Below are positions 50,575-62,141 of a stretch of DNA of 64,000 nucleotides, in pieces. Origin of the DNA: Palaemon carinicauda (lineage: Eukaryota > Arthropoda > Malacostraca > Decapoda > Palaemonidae); the NCBI RefSeq assembly GCF_036898095.1, contig NC_090725.1:330900913-330964912 (forward strand), given 5' to 3'. The translations under genes were made by a program, and so were the position numbers. Within the stretch, counting starts at the first letter, position 1. Every line of letters begins with the position of its first letter. The notes beneath the pieces were generated by a model. The model was given only the letters and a program-made list of their open reading frames with translations, searched no databases and was not told where the DNA came from.

Positions 50575-50994
50575 AGAAAAAGGCAGACTTATTCTTTCTG
50601 CATTTTTCCACCTGATGAAAAAACAGTACAAGTGAATCTTCATCAGCTAACAAAGCATGCTAGACCAAGTCAGACTTCTTCTCTCTGCTGCTTTTGTTAC
50701 TGCTGCTGCAGCTCCTTGTCCTTTTCCTCCTACCAATGTTGCTGCTGGTCCTCCTACTTCTTCTTATTCTTCTTCTTCTTCTTCTTCTGCTGCTGCTGCT
50801 GCTGCTGAGAAGATGTCAGACTTGTTCATTCTGCATTTGTCCACCTGATGAAGAAACAGTACAAGCCAATCTTCATCAGGTAACAAAGCATGCTAGACCA
50901 AGTCAGACTTCTTCTCTCTGCTGCTTTTGTTACTGCTGCTGCTGCTCCCTGTCCTTTTCCTCCCACCAATGTTGCTGCTGGTCCTTCTTCTTCT

Positions 50995-51031
<37 letters not shown>

Positions 51032-51267
51032 AGAAGATGTCAGACTTATTCTTTCTGCATTTGTCCACCTGATGAAGAAACAGTACAGGTGAATCTTCAT
51101 CAGGTAACAAAGCATGCTAGACAGAGTCTGACTTCTTCTCTCTGCTGCTTTTGTTACTGCTACTGCTGCTCCTTGTCCTTTTCCTCCTACCAATGTTGCT
51201 GCTGGTCCTCTTCCTCCTCCTTCTTCTTCTTCTTCTTCTTCTTCTTCTTCTTCTTCTTCTTCTTCTG

Positions 51268-51300
<33 letters not shown>

Positions 51301-51744
51301 AGAAGATGTCAGACTTATTCTTTCTGCATTTGTCCACCTGATGAAGAAACAGTACAGGTGAATCTTCATCAGGTAACAAAGCATGCTAGACCAAGTCAGA
51401 CTTCTTCTCTCTGCTGCTTTTGTTACTGCTGCTGCTGCTACTTGTCCTATTCCTCCTACCAATGTTGCTGCTGGTCCTCCTTCTTCTTCTTCTTCTTCTT
51501 CTTCTTCTTCTTCTTCTTCTGCTGCTGCTGCTGCTGCTGAGAAGATGTCAGACTTATTCTTTCTGCATTTGTCCACCTGATGAAGAAACAGTAAAGGTGA
51601 ATCTTCATCAGGTAACAAAGCATGCTAGACCAAGTCAGACTTCTTCTCTTTGCTGCTTTTGTTACTGCTGCTGCTGCTCCTTGTCCTTTTCCTCCTACCA
51701 ATGTTGCTGCTGGTCCTCCTTCTTCTTCTCCTTTTTTTTCTTTT

Positions 51745-51775
<31 letters not shown>

Positions 51776-52656
51776 AGAAGAAGTCAGACTTATTCTTTCT
51801 GCATTTGTCTACCTGATGAAGAAACAGTACAAGTGAATCTTGATTAGGTAACAAAGCATGCTAGACCAAGTCTGACTTCTTCTCTCTGCTGTTTTTGTTA
51901 CTGCTGCTGCTGCTCCTTGTCCTTTTCCTCCTACCAATGTTGCTGCTGGTCCTCCTTTTTCTTCTTCATCTTCTGCTGTTGCTGCTGCTGAGAAGAAGTC
52001 AGACTTATTCTTTCTGCAATTGTCCACCTGATGAAGAAACAGTACAAGTGAATCTTGATCAGGTAACAAAGCTTGCTAGACCAAGTCAGACTTCTTTTCT
52101 CTGCTGCTTTTGTTACTGCTGCTGCTGCTCCTTGTCCTTTTCCTCCTACCAATGTTGCTGCTGGTCCTTCTTCTTCTTCATCTTCTTCTTCTTCTGCTGC
52201 TGCTGCTGCTTCTGCTGCTGAGAAGAAGTCAGACTTTTTCTTTCTGCATTTGTCCACCTGATGAAGAAACAGTACAAGTGAATCTTCATCAGGTAACAAA
52301 GCATGCTAGACCAAGTCAGACTTCTTCTCTCTGCTGCTTTTGTTACTGCTACTGCTGCTCTTTGTCCTTCTCCTCCTACCAATGTTGCTGCTGGTCCTCC
52401 TCCTTCTTCTTGTTCTTCTTCTGCTGCTGCTGCTGCTGCTGAGAAGAAGTCAGACTTATTCCTTCTGCATTTGTCCACCTGGTGAAGAAACAGTAGAAGT
52501 GAATCTTCATCAGGTAACAAAGCATGTTAGACCAAGTCAGACTTCTTCTCTCTGCTGCTTTTGTTACTGGTGCTGCTGCTCCTAGTCCTTTTCCTCCTAC
52601 CAATGTTGCTGCTGGTCCTCCTTCTTCTCCTTCTTCTTCTTCTTCTTCTTCTTCTG

Positions 52657-52689
<33 letters not shown>

Positions 52690-53039
52690 AGAAGAAGTCA
52701 GACTTATTCTTTCTGTATTTGTCCACCTGATGAGGAAACAGTACATGTGAATCTTCATCAGGTAACAAAGCATGCTAGACCAAGTCAGACTTCTTCTCTC
52801 TGCAGCTTTTGTTACTGCTGCTGCTGCTCCTTGTCCTTTTCCTCCCACCAATGTTGCTGCTGGTCCTCCTTCTTCTTCTTCTTCTTCTTCTTCTTCTTCT
52901 TCTTCTCCTTCCTCTGCTGCTGCTGCTGCTGCTGCTGCTAAGAAGAAGAAGTCAGACTTGTTCTTTCTGCATTTGTCCACCTGATGAAGAAACAGTAGAA
53001 GTGAATCTTCATCAGGTAACAAAGCATGCTAGACCAAGT

Positions 53040-53524
53040 TATAAGATATGGGTGCTTAGGTAGGAAGTTCTATTAACCATAATAATTACCTGGAACAGAG
53101 ATGTATCATCATTAGTAATTATTTCTCAGCTGATCTCATCTTCGTCGCTGTATGCTTGATGGATAATAATACGTTGGTATTAATAAAATACGTCTTTAAT
53201 GTATAAAAGACTACATTATGACTTCTCTATGTGACAGCTGACTCTCAAGTGTATATGGAGCGTCTTACACAAATCTCACAAACCAAAACATTGCTAAACA
53301 AAAGAGCATCGCTCTGAAAAGACTTAAATCCTACTCCAGCATAAATCATAAAGAATCACATCTTATCTGAGGTAATCAACAAATGTTTGAATCCTAATAC
53401 CAAAACAAATCATTACTCTTATGATCAAAGCATAACATGTCTTATTCATACAATATGATGCAATGTTGTGCAATACCTGAAACACTTGAAATAATATAGT
53501 ACATTGTTACAATAATACATAACA
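53040..53524 (-). repeat. 3' LTR of the Gypsy element (lower-coordinate copy)
   Basis: On the minus strand it starts TGTTATGTATTATTG and ends CCCATATCTTATA; 485 bp. Identical by eye to 56132-56616. Confidence 0.88.
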
Positions 53525-53541
53525 GTCTCCTCCCCCTTAAC
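53525..53541 (-). promoter_or_regulatory. Polypurine tract
   Basis: On the minus strand TTAAGGGGGAGGAGAC touches the LTR start. This is a typical plus-strand DNA primer site. Confidence 0.85.
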
Positions 53542-53559
53542 TTGACATTGTAAAAATAT

Positions 53560-55093
53560 TCATAAATCTAATCTCTCAGGGGGCTTTCCTCTGTTAATCC
53601 TATTAGGAAGCACTTTAACCTCATCTTGTACTGGTACATGAATTGGTTCTGAATCTACATTGGATGTTGGACCATCTTGGTTAATACTTGACTCATTTGA
53701 TCTAACAACTTCTTTAAGTTTCTCATCTCTAACATTCACATGCTCTACTGTCTTTCTGTTTAACGGCTGTAGTTGATCAACATGACGTTTTACAACATTA
53801 TCACCAACACGAACATCATAATGTAAATTTCCTATCTCTCTTACAATCTCTCCTGGTACCCACTTCTCTGGAGTGTTGTACGATCTTACCATGACATCAG
53901 ACAAAGGTAAAAAATGTCTTACATTAGGAAGCTTTGCTATTTGTTTATACCCTTTATCTTCTAAATCACTTTGCAAACTTGGATACAACAAATCTAACTT
54001 ACACCTTATCCTCCTTCCCATTAACAAATTTGAGGGTGCCACGCCTGTTGTGCTGTGCGGCGTTGTTCTATAAGACAATAAAAATTTTGACACATGCAAA
54101 AATATATTACTTGAATTTGCTCTTCTACACTTCATATTGTGCTTAAATGTTTGGACAAATCTTTCAGCCTCTCCATTAGTAGATGGATGATATGTAGCTG
54201 AAAATGTATGCTTTATACCATTGACATTACAAAATTCTTTAAACTCTTGTGAGGTAAATTGTGGACCATTATCTGTAACAATTCTTTCTGGAATACCATG
54301 CGTTGAAAAAATTTGCATTAACTCTTTTATTGTGGCGTAAGACGTTGTCGTCTTCATTGGGATAATTTCTGGCCACTTACTGTAAGCATCTACTACTATC
54401 AAAAACAAATAATTCAAAAAAGGACCTGCAAAATCTATATGCACTCTTTGCCATGGATACCTGGGCAACTCCCACGGGTGCATTCTAGCAAATTGAGGAT
54501 TGTTTTGTTGCATAACACAATTCATACAATTCTTTATATAACATTCCACATCTTTATCTACACCTGGCCACCATACAAAAGTTCTCGCAATTGACTTTGA
54601 TCTTACAATACCTTGGTGATCAGCATGTATTTCAGACAAAACCTTATTTCTCAGTGAATTAGGAATAACTACCCTGGAACCTCTCATCACTATTCCTTGT
54701 GTCACACTCAGTTCATACCATATATCCTTATACGGTTTACAATTTTCCTCCTTTCCACATAAGTCCCTACCTGTCATTAAACTCTCCAAAACCTTACTAA
54801 GTACTGGGTCTTGCTTGGTACTGTGTGCTACATCTTTTGCAGTTATTGGTACATTACATACTGAAATTAACAGAACACTGTCATCATACTCTTCTGGAGC
54901 TTTGTCTACGGGTAATCTGGATAAAGCATCTGCATTACCCATATTTGATGTTGGACGGTATTCTATATCATAGTGGTACGCTGCTAACGTAACTGCCCAA
55001 CGTTGTAGTCTTGCAGCTACCAACGTAGGTAAACTTGCTTTTGGACCCAATATTGCTAATAAAGGTTTATGATCTGTAACAAGTGTGAACTTA
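53560..55093 (-). CDS. Gypsy pol fragment: RNase H end and integrase
   Basis: The frame is open on the minus strand from about 55093 to 53560. The first codons belong to RNase H (VTDHKPLLAI just upstream of an ATG at 55050, then a DALSRLP end motif). Integrase follows, numbered from that ATG: H142/H145/C175/C178 zinc site and catalytic D206 (HIDFAGP), D260 (TDNGPQF) and E296 (NGEAER), with D-x35-E spacing. A C-terminal tail of about 190 residues follows with no chromodomain visible. All catalytic residues are present. As an isolated fragment it lacks Gag, protease and RT, and its natural start is lost. Confidence 0.85.
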
Positions 55094-55545
55094 CTAATCT
55101 CTCAGGGGGCTTTCCTCTGTTAATCCTATTAGGAAGCACTTTAACCTCATCTTGTACTGGTACATGAATTGGTTCTGAATCTACATTGGATGTTGGACCA
55201 TCTTGGTTAATACTTGACTCATTTGATCTAACAACTTCTTTAAGTTTCTCATCTCTAACATTCACATGCTCTACTGTCTTTCTGTTTAACGGCTGTAGTT
55301 GATCAACATGACGTTTTACAACATTATCACCAACACGAACATCATAATGTAAATTTCCTATCTCTCTTACAATCTCTCCTGGTACCCACTTCTCTGGAGT
55401 GTTGTACGATCTTACCATGACATCAGACAAAGGTAAAAAATGTCTTACATTAGGAAGCTTTGCTATTTGTTTATACCCTTTATCTTCTAAATCACTTTGC
55501 AAACTTGGATACAACAAATCTAACTTACACCTTATCCTCCTTCCC
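55094..55545 (-). pseudogene. Duplicated 3' end of pol (452 bp)
   Basis: A copy of 53568-54019 at an offset of 1526 bp, with no differences noticed. It encodes the integrase C-terminal tail (from GRRIRCKLDLL onward) and is fused at one side to the RNase H end and at the other to inverted RT sequence. The shared CTAAT at the 55094 junction suggests microhomology. Confidence 0.85.
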
Positions 55546-55755
55546 TTACCAAATCCGAAAGACATGTTTGCAACTATGTCAGGATGCAGTGTTTTTTCTA
55601 AATTAGATTTAAGACAAGCATTTCAACAGCTTCCCATGGATGAAACTTCACAAGAATTATGTACAGTAAATACATCCTTAGGTTTGTTTAGGCCAAAGAG
55701 ATTACCTTATGGAGTTGCAAGTAGTCCAGCTATATGGCAACAAACTATGGACAAA
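55546..55755 (+). pseudogene. Inverted RT fragment (fingers/palm start)
   Basis: The plus-strand frame encodes a Gypsy RT segment containing SKLDLRQAFQQLPMDE and LPYGVASSPAIWQQTMDK. These lie just before the catalytic Y/F-x-D-D loop, which is missing. Orientation is opposite to integrase. Confidence 0.85.
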
Positions 55756-55987
55756 AGAGTGTCAGGAATCTTTTGAAAGAATCAAGCAGGAAATAACATC
55801 ACCTACATTCTTAGTACATTATCGAATGGATTTACCAGTTAAATTAGTTTGTGATGCATCAAACATAGGTTTAGGTGCAGTATTATCTCATGTAATGCCA
55901 GATGGAACAGAAAAACCAATTGCATTCACTTCTAGAGTATTGAACAAGGCAGAAAGGAATTACTCTCAAATAGAAAGTGAAGGTTCT
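55752..55987 (+). pseudogene. Inverted RT-connection/RNase H start fragment
   Basis: A plus-strand frame shifted from the previous one. It encodes ESFERIKQEITSPTFLVHY and then the RNase H start (LVCDASNIGLGAVLSH, IAFTSRVLNKAERNYS). It joins the preceding fragment with loss of the RT palm and thumb. Confidence 0.85.
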
Positions 55988-56105
55988 TGGGAAAAGGTCA
56001 CATATTCAGATTGGGCTACACCATTAGTTCCTATTGTGAAGGAAAGTGGACAGGTTAGGTTGTGTGGAGATTACAAAGTAACGTTAAATCCACAACTGCA
56101 AGTAG
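55988..56105 (+). pseudogene. Inverted, out-of-order RT N-terminal fragment
   Basis: The plus-strand frame encodes YSDWATPLVPIVKESGQVRL and CGDYKVTLNPQLQ, which in Gypsy RTs come before the segment found here at 55546. The order is therefore permuted. A join without a stop follows the RNase H piece. Confidence 0.85.
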
Positions 56106-56131
56106 CTCAACATCCCATCCTCGTCGCCAAA
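56106..56131 (-). promoter_or_regulatory. Primer-binding site of the Gypsy element
   Basis: Next to the inner edge of the 5' LTR, the minus strand reads TTTGGCGACGAGGATGGGAT. The TGG pairs with tRNA CCA. I do not assign the tRNA. Confidence 0.65.
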
Positions 56132-56616
56132 TATAAGATATGGGTGCTTAGGTAGGAAGTTCTATTAACCATAATAATTACCTGGAACAGAGATGTATCA
56201 TCATTAGTAATTATTTCTCAGCTGATCTCATCTTCGTCGCTGTATGCTTGATGGATAATAATACGTTGGTATTAATAAAATACGTCTTTAATGTATAAAA
56301 GACTACATTATGACTTCTCTATGTGACAGCTGACTCTCAAGTGTATATGGAGCGTCTTACACAAATCTCACAAACCAAAACATTGCTAAACAAAAGAGCA
56401 TCGCTCTGAAAAGACTTAAATCCTACTCCAGCATAAATCATAAAGAATCACATCTTATCTGAGGTAATCAACAAATGTTTGAATCCTAATACCAAAACAA
56501 ATCATTACTCTTATGATCAAAGCATAACATGTCTTATTCATACAATATGATGCAATGTTGTGCAATACCTGAAACACTTGAAATAATATAGTACATTGTT
56601 ACAATAATACATAACA
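56132..56616 (-). repeat. 5' LTR of the Gypsy element (higher-coordinate copy)
   Basis: 485 bp, identical by eye to 53040-53524. The array resumes with the duplicated CAAGT at 56617. Confidence 0.88.
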
Positions 56617-56719
56617 CAAGTCAGACTTCTTCTCTCTGCAGCTTTTGTTACTGCTGCTGCTGCTCCTAGTCCTTTTCCTAATACCAATGTTGCTGCTGGT
56701 CCTCTTTCTTCTTCTCCTT

Positions 56720-56750
<31 letters not shown>

Positions 56751-56955
56751 TGCTGCTGTTGCTGCTGCTGCTGCTGCTGAGAAGGAGTCAGACTTGTTCT
56801 TTCTGCATTTGTCCACCTGATGAAGAAACAGTACAAGTGAATCTTCATCAGGTAACAAAGCATGCTAGACCAAGTCAGACTTCTACTCTCTGCTGCTTTT
56901 GTTACTGCTGCTGCTGCTCCTTGTCCTTTTCCTCCTACCAATGTTGCTAATGGTC

Positions 56956-56989
<34 letters not shown>

Positions 56990-59363
56990 TTCTTTTGCTG
57001 CTGCTGCGGCTGCTGCTGCTGCTGAGAAGTAGTTTGACTTGTTTTCTGCATTTGTCCACCTGATGAAGAAACAGTACAAGTGAATCTTCATCAGGTAACA
57101 AAGCATTGCTAGACAAAGTCAGACTTCTTCTCTCTGCAGCTTTTGTTACTGCTGCTGCTGCTCCTTGTCCTTTTCCTCCTACCAATGTTACTGCTGGTCC
57201 TCCTTCTTCTTCTTCTTCTGCTGCTGCTCCTGCTGAGAAGAAGTCAGACTTATTCTTTCTGCATTTGTCCACCTGATAAAGAAACAGTACAGGTGAATCT
57301 TCATCAGGTAACAAAGCATACTAGACCAAGTCAGACTTCTTTTCTCTGCTGCTTTTGTTACTGCTGCTGCTTCTCCTTGTCCTTTTCCTCCTACCAATGT
57401 TGCTGCTGGTCCTTCTTCTTCTTCTTCTTCTTCTTTTGCTGCTGCTGCGGCTGCTGCTGCTGCGGCTGCTGCTGCTGCTGAGAAGTAGTTTGACTTGTTT
57501 TCTGCATTTGTCCACCTGATGAAGAAACAGTACAAGTGAATCTTCATAAGGTAACAAAGCATGCTAGACAAAGTCAGACTTCTTCTCTCTGCTGCTTTTG
57601 TTACTGCTGCTGCTGCTCCTTGTCCTTTTCCTCCCACCAATGTTGCTGCTGATCCTCCTCCTTCTTCTTCTTCTTCTTCTTCTTCTTCTTCTTCTTCTGC
57701 TGCTGCTGCTGCTGCTGAGAAGATGTCAGACTTATTCTTTCTGCATTTGTCCACCTGATGAAGAAACAGTACAAGTGAATCTTCATCAGGTAACAAAGCC
57801 TGCTAGACCAAGTCAGACTTCTTCTCTCTGCTGCTTTTGTTACTGCTGCTGCTTCTCCTTGTCCTTTTCCTCCTACCAATGTTGCTGCTGGTCCTTCTTC
57901 TTCTTCTTCTTCTTCTTTTGCTGCTGCTGCGGCTGCTGCTGCTGCGGCTGCTGCTGCTGCGGCTGCTGCTGCTGCTGAGAAGTAGTTTGACTTGTTTTCT
58001 GCATTTGTCCACCTGATGAAGAAACAGTACAAGTGAATCTTCATAAGGTAACAAAGCATGCTAGACAAAGTCAGACTTCTTCTCTCTGCTGCTTTTGTTA
58101 CTGCTGCTGCTGCTCCTTGTCCTTTTCCTCCTACCAATGTTGCTGCTGGTCCTCCTTCTTCTTCTTTTTCTTCTTCTTCTTCTTCTTCTTCTTCTTCTTC
58201 TTCTGCTGCTGCTGCTGCTGAGAAGAAGTCAGACTTATTCTTTCTGCATTTGTCCACCTGATGAAGAAACAGTACAGGTGAATCTTCATCAGGTAACAAA
58301 GCATGCTAGACCAAGTCAGACTTCTTCTCTCTGCTGCTTTTGTTACTGCTGCTGCTGCTCCTTGTCCTTTTCCTCCTACCAATGTTGCTGCTGGTCTTCT
58401 TCTTCTTCTTCTTCTTCTTCTTCTTCTTCTTCTTCTTCTGCTGCTGCTGCTGCTGCTTCTGCTGCTGAAAAGAAGTCAGACTTATTCTTTCTGCATTTGT
58501 CCACCTGATGAAGAAACAGTACAAGTGAATCTTCATCAGGTAACAAAGCATGCTAGACCAAGTCAGACTTCTTCTCTCTGCTGCTTTTGTTACTGCTGCT
58601 GCTGCTCCTTGTCCTTTTTCTCCTACCAATGTTGCTGCTGGTCTTTCTTCTTCTTCTTCTTCTTCTTCTTCTTCTTCTTCTTCTTCTTCTTCTGTTGCTG
58701 CTGCTGCTTCTGCTGCTGAAAAGAAGTCAGACTTATTCTTTCTGCATTTGTCCACCTGATGAAGAAACAGTACAAGTGAATCTTCATCAGGTAACAAAGC
58801 ATGCTAGACCAAGTCAGACTTCTTCTCTCTGCTGCTTTTGTTACTGCTGCTGCTGCTCCTTGTCCTTTTTCTCCTACCAATGTTGCTGCTGGTCTTTCTT
58901 CTTCTTCTTCTTCTTCTTCTTCTTCTTCTTCTGCTGCTGCTGCTGCTGCTGCTGAGAAGAAGTCAGACTTATTTTTTCTGCATTTGTCCACCTGATGAAG
59001 AAACAGTACAAGTGAATCTTCATCAGGTAACAAAGCATGCTAGACAAAGTCAGACTTCTTCTCTCTGCTGCTTTTGTTACTGCTGCTGCTGTTCCTTGTC
59101 CTTTTCCTCCCACCAATGTTGCTGCTGATCCTCCTCCTTCTTCTTCTTCTTCTTCTTCTTCTTCTGCTGCTGCTGCTGCTGCTGCTGAGAAGAAGTCAGA
59201 CTTATTTTTTCTGCATTTGTCCACCTGATGAAGAAACAGTACAAGTGAATCTTCATCAGGTAACAAAGCATGCTAGACCAAGTCAGACTTCTTCTCTCTG
59301 CTGCTTTTGTTACTGCTGCTGCTGCTCCTTGTCCTTTTCCTCCTACCAATGTTGCTGATGGTC

Positions 59364-59397
<34 letters not shown>

Positions 59398-59509
59398 TTC
59401 TTTTGCTGCTGCTGCGGCTGCTGCTGCTGCTGAGAAGTAGTTTGACTTGTTTTCTGCATTTGTCCACCTGATGAAGAAACGGTACAAGTGAATCTTCATC
59501 AGGTAACAA

Positions 59510-60148
59510 TGCATTGCTAGACAAAGTCAGACTTCTTCTCTCTGCAGATTTTGTTACTGCTGCTGCTGCTCCTTGTCCTTTTCCTCCTACCAATGTTGCT
59601 GCTGGTCCTCCTTCTTTTTCTTCTTCTGCTGCTGCTCCTGCTGAGAAGAAGTCAGACTTATTCTTTCTGCATTTGTCCACCTGATGAAGAAACAGTACAG
59701 GTGAATCTTCATCAGGTAACAAAGCATTGCTAGACAAAGTCAGACTTCTTCTCTCTGCAGCTTTTGTTACTGCTGCTGCTGCTCCTTGTCCTTTTCCTCC
59801 TACCAATGTTGCTGCTGGTCCTCCTTCTTTTTCTTCTTCTGCTGCTGCTCCTGCTGAGAAGAAGTCAGACTTATTCTTTCTGCATTTGTCCACCTGATGA
59901 AGAAACAGTACAGGTGAATCTTCATCAGGTAACAATGCATTGCTAGACAAAGTCAGACTTCTTCTCTCTGCAGCTTTTGTTACTGCTGCTGCTGCTCCTT
60001 GTCCTTTTCCTCCTACCAATGTTGCTGCTGGTCCTCCTTCTTTTTCTTCTTCTGCTGCTGCTCCTGCTGAGAAGAAGTCAGACTTATTCTTTCTGCATTT
60101 GTCCACCTGATGAAGAAACAGTACAGGTGAATCTTCATCAGGTAACAA
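59510..60148 (+). repeat. Three nearly identical 213-bp units
   Basis: Units beginning near 59510, 59723 and 59936 share short tracts (CTTCTTTTTCTTCTTCTGCTGCTGCTCCTGC, given here as landmark pieces CTTTTTCTTC and GCTCCTGCTGAG) and CTCTCTGCAGCTTTTG. They differ at a few bases such as GCAGATTTT for GCAGCTTTT and CAAAGCATT for CAATGCATT. The extra T in GCATTGC makes each unit exactly 71 codons, so the minus strand stays open across all three. Confidence 0.85.
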
Positions 60149-60286
60149 AGCATGCTAGACCAAGTCAGACTTCTTTTCTCTGCTGCTTTTGTTACTACTG
60201 CTGCTGCTCCTTGTCCTTTTCCTCCCACCAATGTTGCTGCTGATCCTCCTCCTTCTTCTTCTTCTTCTTCTTCTTCTTCTTCTTCT

Positions 60287-60320
<34 letters not shown>

Positions 60321-60859
60321 AGAAGAAGTCAAACTTATTCTTTCTGCATTTGTCCACCTGATGAAGAAACAGTACAAGTGAATCTTCATCAGGTAACAAA
60401 ACATGCTAGACCAAGTCAGACTTCTTCTCTCTGCTGCTTTTGTTACTGCTGCTGCTGCTCCTTGTCCTTTTCCTCCTACCAATGTTGCTGCTGGGCATTC
60501 TTCTTCTTCTTCTTCTTCTTTTGCTGCTGCTGCGGCTGCTGCTGCTGCGGCTGCTGCTGCTGCTGAGAAGTAGTTTGACTTGTTTTCTGCATTTGTCCAC
60601 CTGATGAAGAAACAGTACAAGTGAATCTTCATAAGGTAACAAAGCATTGCTAGACAAAGTCAGACTTCTTCTCTCTGCTGCTTTTGTTACTGCTCCTGCT
60701 GTTCCTTGTCCTTTTCCTCCTACCAATGTTGCTGCTGGTCCTCCTTCTTCTTCTTCTTCTGCTGCTGTTGCTGCTGAGAAGAAGTCAGACTTATTCTTTC
60801 TGCATTTGACCACCTGATGAAGAAACAGTACAAGTGAATCTTCATCAGGCAACAAAGCA

Positions 60860-62110
60860 TGCTAGACCAAGTCAGACTTCTTCTCTCTGCTGCTTTTGTT
60901 ACTGCTGCTGCTGCTCCTAGTCCTTTTCCTCCTACCAATGTTGCTGCTGGTCTACCTTCTTCTTCTTTTTCTGCTGTTGCTGCTGCTGCTGCTGCTGCTT
61001 AGAAGAAGTCAGACTTATTCTGTCTGCATTATTCTACCTGATGAAGAAACAGTACAAGTGAATCTTCATCAGGTAACAAAGCATGCTAGACCAAGTCAGA
61101 CTTCTTCTCTCTGCTGCTTTGGTTACTGCTGCTGCTGCTCCTTGTCCTTTTCCTCCTACCAATTTTGCTGCTGTTCCTCCTACTTCTTCTTCTTATTCTT
61201 TTTCTTCTTCTTCTGCTGATGCTGCTGAGAAGTCAGACTTGTTTTTTCTGCATTTGTCCACCTGATGAAGAAACAGTACAAGTGAATCTTCATCAGGTAA
61301 CAAAGCATGCTAGACCAAGTCAGACTTCTTCTCTCTGCTGCTTTTGTTACTGCTGCTGCTGCTCCTTGTCCTTTTCCTCCTACCAATGTTGCTGCTGGTC
61401 CTTCTTCTTCTTCTTCTTCTTCTTCTGCTGCTGCTGCTGCTGCTGAGAAGAAATCAGACTTATTCTTTCTGCATTTGTCCACCTGATGAAGAAACAGTAC
61501 AAGTGAATCTTCATCAGGTAACAAAGCATGCTAGACAGAGGCTGACTTCTTCTCTCTGCGGCTTTTGTTACTGCTGCTGCTGCTCCTTGTCCTTTTCCTC
61601 CTACCAATGTTGCTGCTGGTCCTCTTTCTTCTTCTTCTTCTTCTTCTTCTTCTGCTGCTGCTGCTGCTGCTGCTACAGCTGAGAAGATGTCAGACTTATT
61701 CTTTCTGCATTTGTCCACCTGATGAAGAAACAGTACAGGTGATTCTTCATCAGGTAACAAAGCATGCTAGACCAAGTCAGACTTCTTCTTTCTGCTGCTT
61801 TTGTTACTGCTGCTGCTGATCCCTGTCCTTTTCCTCCTACCAATGTTGCTGCTGGTCCTCTTTCTTCTTCTTTTTATTTCTCTTCTTCTTCTTCTTCTTC
61901 TGCTGCTGCTGCTGCTGCTGAGAAGAAGTCAGACTTGTTCTTTCTGCATTTGTCCACCTGATGAAGAAACAGTACAAGTGAATCTTGATCAAGTAACAAA
62001 GCATGCTAGACCAAGTCAGACTTCTTCCCTCTGCTGCTTTTGTTACTGCTGCTGCTGCTTCTTGTCCTTTTCCTCCTACCAATGTTGCTGCTGGTTCGCC
62101 TTTTTTATCT

Positions 62111-62141
<31 letters not shown>

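Larger units (their letters stand above)
23249..53034 (+). repeat. Giant tandem array, block B
   Basis: About 127 direct units (estimated) with the same architecture as block A, uninterrupted for almost 30 kb and with no inverted units noticed. The (TTC)n and (TGC)n tracts differ between neighbours, while the CCTTGTCCTTTTCCTCC segment and hairpin arms are largely conserved. Variants include GAGAAGATGTCAGACTT replacing GAGAAGAAGTCAGACTT (common at 38-41 kb and 48-51 kb), CAAGCCAATC replacing CAAGTGAATC (38.7, 39.6, 40.0, 50.9 kb), and short deleted units in which CTCTCTGCTG joins CAGAAACAGT (27.0, 30.9, 34.7, 35.3 kb). Confidence 0.95.
53035..56621 (-). mobile_element. Rearranged Gypsy-type LTR retrotransposon
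   Basis: An insertion on the minus strand with target duplication CAAGT at 53035-53039 and 56617-56621, two 485-bp LTRs with no difference that I could see, and a polypurine tract and primer site at the correct inner edges. The interior is about 2.6 kb, against 4-5 kb expected for an autonomous element. It holds integrase and the end of RNase H on the minus strand, a duplicated pol 3' end, and inverted, permuted RT/RNase H pieces on the plus strand. Gag, protease and the RT catalytic loop are absent, so mobilisation in trans is likely. Confidence 0.85.

Noticed and set aside
53873..54146. Plus-strand frames opposite the Gypsy integrase
   Set aside because: Shadows of the minus-strand pol frame, which has all integrase motifs.
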